Of a DNA stretch of 20,313 nt, positions 14,675 to 20,313 are shown one piece after another. The notes below the pieces were generated by a model that worked only from the letters and a program-made list of their open reading frames with translations, did no database searches and had not been told where the DNA came from. Positions within the stretch are counted from its first letter, which is position 1; each line of letters opens with the position of its first letter. The position numbers and the translations under genes were made by a program. Source of the DNA: an uncultured Oscillospiraceae bacterium (GTDB lineage: Bacteria > Bacillota > Clostridia > Oscillospirales > Oscillospiraceae); NCBI GenBank assembly GCA_934636045.1, contig CAKTZP010000022.1, positions 1 through 20,313 of the forward strand. The letters run 5' to 3'.

Positions 14675-14775
14675 GGTGGTTCCTCCTTGATTTAGTTTTT
14701 CCGTTTGTTATCCTTTCGTTCCTCGCAGGGACATAAGGGTGAGACCTTCAAAAGAACCATAATTCTACCGAATTT

Positions 14776-14838
14776 GTCATTGTGAACGCGCGGTCACCCC
14801 ATTTTTGTCATTGCGAGGAGGGCGCCCGTTGTGGCAAT
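14776..14838. repeat. Two REP-like copies upstream of gyrA
   Basis: TTTGTCATTGTGAAC (from about 14774) is a degenerate copy, and TTGTCATTGCGAGGAGGGC (from 14805) ending in TGGCAAT is a better one. Both resemble the unit at the ends of the GIY-YIG cassette. Each folds into a small hairpin (GGGC/GCCC inner arms). Confidence 0.7.
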
Positions 14839-14846
14839 TTCTCAGC

Positions 14847-15237
14847 CCTGTCATTGCGAGGAGGGCAAAGCCCGACGTGGCAATCTGTCCTCTTATCACC
14901 TTTACTCCCACGCCAATGACAAATCCTCCCATTTGGGATTCCTTCCATTGACCAGAGCATTCTTTTTCGCTCGAGACCAGCTCTTTATCTGCTTTTCACG
15001 TTCAATCGCCGCCATAGCGTCCGACGTCGTTTCAAAATACACTAATTTGTGAATATGATAGCGTTTCGTGAACCCGTCGGCGAGTTCGTTTTTGTGTTCA
15101 AATAACCGCCGCTGTAGGTTTCCTGTCACACCCACATATAATACTGTATTTGTCGTGTTTGTTAGAAAATAAACATAAAACTGTTTCATTTCTCTTTTGA
15201 GATTACCACGGTTCTTTCAGAACCTCGCAATGACAGG
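14847..15237. mobile_element. 391-bp inverted-repeat cassette carrying a GIY-YIG gene
   Basis: CCTGTCATTGCGAGG (14847-14861) and CCTCGCAATGACAGG (15223-15237) are perfect 15-bp terminal inverted repeats. Each is followed inward by a REP-like hairpin ending near GGCAATC on the left and GATTACC on the right. The only gene inside, a GIY-YIG nuclease, fills almost the whole interior, starting 11 bases from one repeat unit and overlapping a further TTTGTCATTGGCG motif with its last codons. No clear target-site duplication is seen. Confidence 0.72.
14902..15189 (-). CDS. Small GIY-YIG nuclease
   Basis: This is a 95-residue single-domain GIY-YIG protein. VYF (6-8) and YVG (18-20) stand for GIY and YIG. 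They are followed by the conserved Arg27, His32 and the catalytic Glu64 in IEREKQIK, with the family ending NPKWEDLSLAWE. Its length matches the YhbQ/UPF0213-like group of stand-alone domains. It starts at ATG 15189 with only a weak GAGA site directly ahead, immediately beside a REP-like unit, and its last codons lie in a partial copy of the repeat motif. It sits alone between gyrB and gyrA. YhbQ-type domains are described as possible repair nucleases, but its position inside inverted repeats points to a role in moving or maintaining those repeats, which is inference. Confidence 0.85.
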   Translation of the reverse strand: MKQFYVYFLTNTTNTVLYVGVTGNLQRRLFEHKNELADGFTKRYHIHKLVYFETTSDAMAAIEREKQIKSWSRAKKNALVNGRNPKWEDLSLAWE

Positions 15238-15255
15238 CTCGAAAAATTTTCCCTT

Positions 15256-15381
15256 TTTGTCATTGCGAGGAGGGCAAAGCCCGACGCGGCAATCCGTTCT
15301 CCTTTGCTTCATTTATAAAAGAAAGCCTCTGCAAGGGAAGCGGATTGCCACGGTTTGCTGCGCAAACCTCGCAATGACAAA
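15256..15381. mobile_element. 126-bp MITE-like inverted-repeat element
   Basis: TTTGTCATTGCGAGG (15256-15270) and CCTCGCAATGACAAA (15367-15381) are perfect 15-bp terminal inverted repeats. Both arms continue to GGCAATCCG or its complement (to about 15295 and from 15341), with different small hairpins inside each arm. There is no gene in it. The ends share TGTCATTGCGAGG with the GIY-YIG cassette 20 bases away, as expected for a non-autonomous relative. It ends 17 bases from the gyrB stop. Confidence 0.72.
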
Positions 15382-15397
15382 TTTGGTAGGTTGTACG

Positions 15398-17338
15398 TTA
15401 ATAATCCAAATTCGCGACGTATTTGGCGTTTTGTTCGATATATTCCTTGCGGGGTTCGACCTTTTCGCCCATCAGGAGCGTAAAAATCTCGTCGGCCTTG
15501 ATCGCGTCCTGCAGCTCAATGCGCTTGAGCGTGCGGCGCTCGGGGTCCATCGTCGTCTCCCAAAGCTCGTGCGGGTTCATTTCGCCGAGACCCTTAAACC
15601 GTGAAATGTCAATTTTTGCGTTCGGATTGTCCGCGCGCAGCTCGGCCGAAATCTCGTCGCGCTCCTCGTCGGAGAACGCCACGCGCGTGGTCTTGCCGCG
15701 GATCAGCTTGTACAGCGGCGGCATCGCAGAATATACGTAACCCTTCTCGATCAGCGGCCGCATATAGCGGAAGAAGAATGTCAGCAGCAGCGTCCGGATG
15801 TGGGCGCCGTCCACGTCCGCATCGGCCATGATGACAATCTTGTGATAGCGCAGCTTGTCGAGGTTAAATTCCTCGCCGATGCCCGCGCCCAGCGCCGTGA
15901 TGACCGGTTGTAACTTGTCATTGCCAATGACCTTGTCCTCGCGGACGCGCTCGACATTTAACATTTTACCCCAAAGCGGCAGGATCGCTTGGAATCGCGA
16001 ATCGCGTCCCTGCGTCGCGGAGCCGCCGGCGGAGTCGCCCTCGACGATGTAAATTTCGGTGAGCGAGGGATCGGTCTCGTTGCAGTCGCGCAGCTTGTCC
16101 GGCATCGCCGCGCCGCCCAGCGCGGTCTTGCGGCGGATGGATTCGCGCGCCTTGCGCGCCGCTTCGCGCGCGCGGTTGGCGGTCATCGCCTTTTCCAGAA
16201 TCACACGCGCCACCGCGGGATGCTCCTCAAAATATTCCGCCAATTGATTCGTTACAACACTATCCACCAGCGTCCGGATATACGCGTTACCTAACTTTGC
16301 CTTAGTCTGGCCTTCAAACTGCGCGTCCGTCAGCTTGACGGAGATAACCGCGGTCAGACCCTCGCGGCAGTCCTCGCCGGAAACCTTGTCGCTGTCGCCT
16401 TTAATGACGCCGATCTTCGTTCCGTAGGCGTTCATTACGCGCGTCAGTGCGGTCTTGAAGCCCGTTTCGTGCATGCCGCCCTCAGGCGTGTGAATGTTGT
16501 TTGCAAACGAAACCAATGTCTCGTTATAACTATCCGTATATTGCAGCGCGACCTCGGCCTGCGCGTCGTTTTTCGTGCCGGACATATACACGACCTCACC
16601 GTGCAGCTCGGTCTTGTGGCGGTTATGCCAGCGCACGAATTCACGGATGCCACCCTCGTAGCACATGGCCTCCGAGGGGCCGTCCTCGCTCCGACGATCC
16701 GAAATTGTGATGTGTAACCCGGCATTCAGAAATGCCTGCTCGCGCATGCGCGCATGCAGAAGCTCGTAGTCGTATTCCAGCGTATCGAACATTTCCGGAT
16801 CCGGTTTGAATGTCACACTGGTTCCGTGCCGCTCGGTATCGCCGATAATTTTCATTTCCTGCGTAATATGTCCGCGGGAAAATTTCATCTGATAAATTTT
16901 GCCTTCCTTGTGCACCTCAACCGTCAGCCACTCGGAAAGCGCATTGACGACCGATGCGCCCACGCCATGCAGACCGCCGGAAACCTTATAGCCGCCGCCG
17001 CCGAACTTGCCGCCTGCGTGCAGGACGGTGTAAACGACCTCAAGCGCCGGCCGGCCGGTCTGTGCCTGAATGTCCACGGGGATGCCGCGGCCGTCGTCGG
17101 TCACGGTAATCGTGTTGCCGGGGTTGATCGTCACGGTGATGTGCTTGCAGTAGCCCGCCAACGCCTCGTCAATCGAGTTATCCACGATCTCATATACCAG
17201 ATGGTGCAGACCGCTCGACGAGGTCGAGCCGATATACATACCCGGGCGCTTGCGCACGGCCTCCAGTCCCTCCAGAACTTGGATTTGTGAAGCGTCATAC
17301 TCTTCTTGTACTGTCGTATTCATCAATTCTTCGGACAT
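15398..17338 (-). CDS. gyrB: DNA gyrase subunit B
   Basis: This 646-residue GyrB is of the compact Gram-positive type. ATG 17338 follows AAGGAG at 8 bases. The GHKL ATPase domain shows [15 protein letters not shown] (24-38), [18 protein letters not shown] and [15 protein letters not shown]. The Toprim metal-binding site appears as EGDSAGGSA and [18 protein letters not shown], with [10 protein letters not shown] between. The protein ends KYVANLDY, a usual GyrB end. It hydrolyses ATP to drive strand passage by GyrA. It lies 156 bases downstream of remB and is likely transcribed partly from that gap. Confidence 0.97.
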   Translation of the reverse strand: MSEELMNTTVQEEYDASQIQVLEGLEAVRKRPGMYIGSTSSSGLHHLVYEIVDNSIDEALAGYCKHITVTINPGNTITVTDDGRGIPVDIQAQTGRPALEVVYTVLHAGGKFGGGGYKVSGGLHGVGASVVNALSEWLTVEVHKEGKIYQMKFSRGHITQEMKIIGDTERHGTSVTFKPDPEMFDTLEYDYELLHARMREQAFLNAGLHITISDRRSEDGPSEAMCYEGGIREFVRWHNRHKTELHGEVVYMSGTKNDAQAEVALQYTDSYNETLVSFANNIHTPEGGMHETGFKTALTRVMNAYGTKIGVIKGDSDKVSGEDCREGLTAVISVKLTDAQFEGQTKAKLGNAYIRTLVDSVVTNQLAEYFEEHPAVARVILEKAMTANRAREAARKARESIRRKTALGGAAMPDKLRDCNETDPSLTEIYIVEGDSAGGSATQGRDSRFQAILPLWGKMLNVERVREDKVIGNDKLQPVITALGAGIGEEFNLDKLRYHKIVIMADADVDGAHIRTLLLTFFFRYMRPLIEKGYVYSAMPPLYKLIRGKTTRVAFSDEERDEISAELRADNPNAKIDISRFKGLGEMNPHELWETTMDPERRTLKRIELQDAIKADEIFTLLMGEKVEPRKEYIEQNAKYVANLDY

Positions 17339-17385
17339 ACAACGTTCTCCTTAAAACAAATCAATCGCCAATTTTTCAAAAACCC

Positions 17386-17399
17386 GCCGGGATTCCGGC
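17386..17399 (-). terminator. Possible weak terminator or attenuator ahead of gyrB
   Basis: GCCGG (17386-17390) and CCGGC (17395-17399) form a short GC stem with a 4-base loop. On the minus strand it is followed by GGGTTTTTG. It lies in the remB-gyrB gap, 48 bases before the gyrB start. The stem is short, so partial termination at best. Confidence 0.35.
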
Positions 17400-17494
17400 A
17401 AAGCTCCGCCGGCACCGCCTGCCGCAGAGAGCAAAGGCACTGCCATTAGAAGTAAATTTACAAACAAATATTCGGGGAGAGGCAATAAAACCGC

Positions 17495-17752
17495 TCAAAA
17501 CTCCGCCTTCTGCACCCGTTTTTCCAGCGCGGCCGCGTTGAACTGCGTCAGATAAACGCGGCTCATGCCGAATTCCTCCGTCAGCAAAAAGCTCTTCGGC
17601 AGCGCGCCGGACACATCGACGACCTCTCCCTGCCGCTCGGCCTCCGCCAAAAACGACCGCGTGTGCCGCGACCAGCTGGTGTTGTCGAGATCAAAGATCC
17701 CAATCACCGCCCGATCCCGCACCGCCATATCGCCTCCGATGGAAAGATACAT
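17495..17752 (-). CDS. remB: Extracellular matrix/regulatory protein RemB (DUF370)
   Basis: This is an 85-residue protein. ATG 17752 follows AAAGGAG; the frame's earlier ATG lacks a ribosome site. MYLSIGGDMAVRDRAVIGIFDLDNTS and SRVYLTQFNAAALEKR match the RemB/YaaB family in the DUF370 group, small DNA-binding-like proteins linked in Bacillus subtilis to biofilm-matrix gene activation. The location between recF and gyrB is the same as yaaB in B. subtilis, which supports the call. The function in this organism is inferred. Confidence 0.88.
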   Translation of the reverse strand: MYLSIGGDMAVRDRAVIGIFDLDNTSWSRHTRSFLAEAERQGEVVDVSGALPKSFLLTEEFGMSRVYLTQFNAAALEKRVQKAEF

Positions 17753-17799
17753 AACAGTGCTCCTTTGCAGCATTTTTTCGTCGCCCACAGCGGGTCGGT

Positions 17800-18894
17800 C
17801 TACAGGATTTTTCCGTCTTCGATCCGCAGCACCTGTCCCAGCTCGGTCAGGCGGTCGGTCTCGCAGCAGGTGATGAACACCTGACCGCCTTGAAGGTGAT
17901 TCAGCACAAAATCCTGCCGCCCGACGTCGAGCTCCGAGAGCACGTCGTCCAGCAGCAGCAGCGGCTCTTCGTCCGTGTCGCGCCGCAGCAGCTCGCGCTG
18001 CGCCAGCTTGACCGAAATCGCCGCCGTCCGCGTCTGCCCCTGAGAGGCAAACGCCGCCACGGGCAGCCCGTTGATCGCCGCGAGAAAATCGTCCTTATGC
18101 GGGCCGGAAAGACACTGCCGACTCTCCAATTCCGCCCGCGCGTGCGTCTCCTGATGCTCCGTTAATTGACCTCTCAGCACCTCCGGCGTCACAAACGGGT
18201 CGTCCACCGTCGAAACGGTCTGATACGTCAGCGTCAGCGTCTCCTTATCGCCGGAAAATTCCTTGTGATAGGCCGCAGAGACCTCGCCGAGCGCCTGCAA
18301 AAACCGCGCGCGGTAAGAAATAATCAGCGCGCCCAGCTGCGCCATTCTTGCATTGTAATCCGGCAAAACAGCCAGCATCGCCGGGTCGCCATCGCGCAGC
18401 GCTGCCGATTTTTGCTCCAAAATTCGCGAATATTCGCTCAAAACTGCGTCATAATTCGGCCGCAGCTGGCAGATCACGCTGTCCAGCAGCTTCCGCCGCG
18501 GCGCGGCGCCCTTTTTCAGCACCAACAGATCCTCCGGACAGAACAGCACGCTCGTCAGCGTTCCGGCAATGCCCGCAGCCGTTTTCTGCTTTACGCCGTT
18601 GAGCCACAGCTGCCGCGGCCGCCGTCCGGAAAACAGAACGGCGCGCAGCGTTTGCTCGCGGTCGTGCGACTGTAGCGCGGCGGAAATCTCGGCAAATTCC
18701 GCACCGAAGCGGATCAGCTCCTGCTCCCGCCGCGTGCGGAACGAGCCGCTCGCCGAAAGGTACACGATGGCCTCCAAAAGATTCGTCTTGCCGTTGGCAT
18801 TGTCGCCCACGAGCAGATTCACCCCGGGAACAAACCGCGCTGTTGCCTCCTCATAGTTGCGAAATCCGCGTAAATATAGCTCATTGAGCTGCAT
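17800..18894 (-). CDS. recF: DNA replication and repair protein RecF
   Basis: This 364-residue SMC-like ATPase loads RecA at gaps with RecO and RecR. It begins MQLNELYLRGFRNYEEA. Walker A is GDNANGKT (30-37), the signature is near CLSGPHKDDF, and Walker B is LLLLDDVLSELD near 310-320. Its length is normal for the family. The start codon lies inside the end of the S4 gene, a 14-base overlap, so translation is coupled and no separate ribosome site is obvious. Confidence 0.96.
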   Translation of the reverse strand: MQLNELYLRGFRNYEEATARFVPGVNLLVGDNANGKTNLLEAIVYLSASGSFRTRREQELIRFGAEFAEISAALQSHDREQTLRAVLFSGRRPRQLWLNGVKQKTAAGIAGTLTSVLFCPEDLLVLKKGAAPRRKLLDSVICQLRPNYDAVLSEYSRILEQKSAALRDGDPAMLAVLPDYNARMAQLGALIISYRARFLQALGEVSAAYHKEFSGDKETLTLTYQTVSTVDDPFVTPEVLRGQLTEHQETHARAELESRQCLSGPHKDDFLAAINGLPVAAFASQGQTRTAAISVKLAQRELLRRDTDEEPLLLLDDVLSELDVGRQDFVLNHLQGGQVFITCCETDRLTELGQVLRIEDGKIL

Positions 18895-19132
18895 GCTTCA
18901 CCTGATAGGTCACGCCGTCAAAGCAGATCCTGTCGCCGTCATACAGCTTCTTGCCGCGCATCGTGCAGACCTCGCCGTTGACGGTGACCTCCTCATTCTG
19001 GATAAAATTTTTCGCCATGCCGCCGGAGGAAACGGCGTTTGCCAGCTTCAAAAAGCTTTCCAGCTTAATAAATTCCGTAGTGATCTCCACCGGAACCGTC
19101 TCGGCGGACACCCGCCGCACCCGAACCTTCAT
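18881..19132 (-). CDS. yaaA: S4-domain RNA-binding protein, YaaA type
   Basis: This is an 83-residue S4-like protein. The RNA-binding S4 fold is visible in ITTEFIKLESFLKLANAVSSGGMAKNFI and EVTVNGEVCTMRGKKLYDGDRI (about 17-70). Location between dnaN and recF is the standard place of the B. subtilis yaaA (S4) gene in Firmicutes origin regions. Its RNA target is not known. ATG 19132 lies ten bases after the dnaN stop, with a GGAGA-like site (AAGGAGATCAGC) overlapping that stop. It overlaps recF by 14 bases. Confidence 0.93.
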   Translation of the reverse strand: MKVRVRRVSAETVPVEITTEFIKLESFLKLANAVSSGGMAKNFIQNEEVTVNGEVCTMRGKKLYDGDRICFDGVTYQVKHAAQ

Positions 19133-19142
19133 GCTGATCTCC

Positions 19143-20246
19143 TTAGTGCAATCTTACGGGAAGAACCATGTACGCAAAGTCCTTCTTGTCGTCAACCGGC
19201 GTGAACACGATGGGGCTCAGGCCGTTTTTCAGCTCCAGCGTGACGACCTCGCTCGGCACGGCACGCAGCGCATCGAGCAGATACCGGCAGTTGAAGCCGA
19301 TCTCCAGCTCTCCGCCGTTGCCGGCCACGGGACAGGTATCGTGCGCCGAGCCGATCGTATTGATCGTCCGCAAATCGGCCACGTTTTCGCCGAACACGCA
19401 CCGTACCGGGCTCTTGATCTTTTCGGAAACGATCAGGCTCACGCGCTCGATGGAGGCCGTCAGCTCTGCTACGTTGGCCGTCAGGATTGTCTCGCTGTTC
19501 GTCGGCACCACGCGCCGCCAATCAATAAATTCGCCTTCAAGAATGCGGCAGACCAGCGTTGCGTCGCCGATGGTAAACAGGATGTGCTTCGTACCGAGCA
19601 AAAACGTCACTTTATCATCTGTATCCGTCAGAATTTTCTCTACCTCGCGCAGCCCGGTGGCCGGCACGACGAATTTCAGCTCCCGCTCGATCGGCTCCTC
19701 CGCATGCCACGTCCGGCGCGCAAGGCGGAAGCTGTCGACCGCAACCATCGTGATCGTGCTGTCGCTGACCTCCATCAGGCAGCCGGTGTGGATCGGCCGC
19801 GCCTGATTTTCCGAAACCGAGAAGATCGTTCCGCCGATCATCTCGCGCAGTGCGCTCTGCGGCATGGAGATGCCCTTTTCCGCGTTGACGTCCGGCAGCT
19901 CTGGATAGTCCTCCGCGTCCATCGCCGTGATGGTGAACGACGATGCGCCGCCGCGGATAGAGACTTGTAATTTGTCATCCACCGTCACCGTGACTTCCTC
20001 GTCCGGCAGCTTGCGCACGATGTCGAAGAACAGCCGCGCCGGCATGACGCACGCGCCGGCCTCGGTCACCGCCGCGCCGACTTTGACGGTGATGCCGGTC
20101 TCGAGATTGAAGCCGGTCAGACTGATGCCCACGCCCGCGCGCAGCAGGATGCCCTCCAGACAGGGGATCGTGCTCTTGGGCGACACGGTGCGGCCGGCCA
20201 CGGACAGCGCCGAAACCAGCAGCGCTTTTTCACAGGTAAACTTCAT
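19143..20246 (-). CDS. dnaN: DNA polymerase III sliding clamp (beta subunit)
   Basis: This is a 367-residue beta clamp. It begins MKFTCEKALLVSALSVAGRTVSPKSTIPCLEGILL, the N-terminal domain signature, and has domain markers FSVSENQARPIHTGCLMEV and RLARRTWHAEEPIERE in the middle domain and the C-terminal VLPVRLH, matching the family's usual MPMRL ending. It forms the ring that tethers DNA polymerase III and other proteins to DNA. The start at ATG 20246 follows AGAGAGG at 9 bases. The 67 bases to the right are the expected dnaA-dnaN gap, and dnaA should begin beyond the window. Confidence 0.97.
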   Translation of the reverse strand: MKFTCEKALLVSALSVAGRTVSPKSTIPCLEGILLRAGVGISLTGFNLETGITVKVGAAVTEAGACVMPARLFFDIVRKLPDEEVTVTVDDKLQVSIRGGASSFTITAMDAEDYPELPDVNAEKGISMPQSALREMIGGTIFSVSENQARPIHTGCLMEVSDSTITMVAVDSFRLARRTWHAEEPIERELKFVVPATGLREVEKILTDTDDKVTFLLGTKHILFTIGDATLVCRILEGEFIDWRRVVPTNSETILTANVAELTASIERVSLIVSEKIKSPVRCVFGENVADLRTINTIGSAHDTCPVAGNGGELEIGFNCRYLLDALRAVPSEVVTLELKNGLSPIVFTPVDDKKDFAYMVLPVRLH

Positions 20247-20313
20247 GGAAAACGCCTCTCTTTCTTTCTATCTATATAGACAGGTAGGATAAATATCGTC
20301 GTAATCGTAGGCT
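20247..20313. promoter_or_regulatory. Partial dnaA-dnaN intergenic region
   Basis: These 67 bases hold the dnaN ribosome site and an AT-rich stretch with CTATCTATATAGACAGG, a weak dyad. No DnaA box (TTATCCACA) with a good match is present; TTTATCC occurs once on the minus strand near 20285-20291. No promoter can be fixed with confidence. Confidence 0.35.

Noticed and set aside
14902..15189. GIY-YIG homing endonuclease of an intron or intein in gyrase
   Set aside because: It lies between two complete gyrase genes, not within either. No intron or intein motifs are present, and the gene is only a single small domain.
1..20313. Canonical chromosomal parS site for the ParB protein
   Set aside because: I saw no TGTTTCACGTGAAACA-like sequence anywhere. 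Only the unrelated palindromes in and beside parB are found.
20247..20313. Replication origin inside the window
   Set aside because: No cluster of DnaA boxes or AT-rich unwinding region is visible. The origin is expected on the far side of dnaA, beyond the right edge.

Overview
The window looks like the replication-origin region of an endospore-forming Clostridia chromosome, probably Oscillospiraceae-like. This rests on the dnaN-S4-recF-remB-gyrB-gyrA order, a SpoIVB-type peptidase, strong AGGAGG ribosome sites and moderately high GC. No rRNA or tRNA is present to place it more finely. dnaA and oriC should lie just past the right edge, so all core genes run leftward (minus strand), co-oriented with replication.

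Right part (about 7,435-20,313), host backbone. In transcription order it holds dnaN, a YaaA-type S4 gene, recF, remB, gyrB, gyrA, a YcxB-like membrane protein, hemW, a DUF2461 gene, an S26-signal-peptidase-like protein with a lipocalin-like tail, and the 5' part of a spoIVB-type gene. gyrB and gyrA are separated by a 391-bp cassette with perfect 15-bp inverted ends that carries a tiny GIY-YIG nuclease. Next to it is a 126-bp gene-less relative and further REP-like copies.

Left part (1 to about 7,434), accessory DNA. The spoIVB reading frame is native up to the residues just before the catalytic Ser-Gly-Ser-Pro motif, then turns abruptly into unrelated sequence. From there leftward come a ParB/Noc-like gene with unusual palindromes, a 31-bp-periodic palindrome array, an orphan MNT-type nucleotidyltransferase, a decayed RecG-like/AlbA_2 tail, a KAP-family P-loop NTPase, a 28-residue membrane peptide, a translationally coupled PAPS-reductase-like/DUF7007 cassette, a second RecG-like remnant, and an AAA ATPase of the DUF234 type cut by the left edge. 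I read this as one end of an integrated conjugative or mobilisable element that has collected defence-type genes and gene fragments. No integrase, relaxase or ParA is visible, so the other end must lie off the left edge if the reading is right.

The strongest candidates for something new are the element inserted at the catalytic-serine codon of spoIVB (possibly comparable to the skin element of sigK), the GIY-YIG inverted-repeat mini-element with its MITE-like partner between gyrA and gyrB, and the 31-bp palindrome array next to the element's parB.
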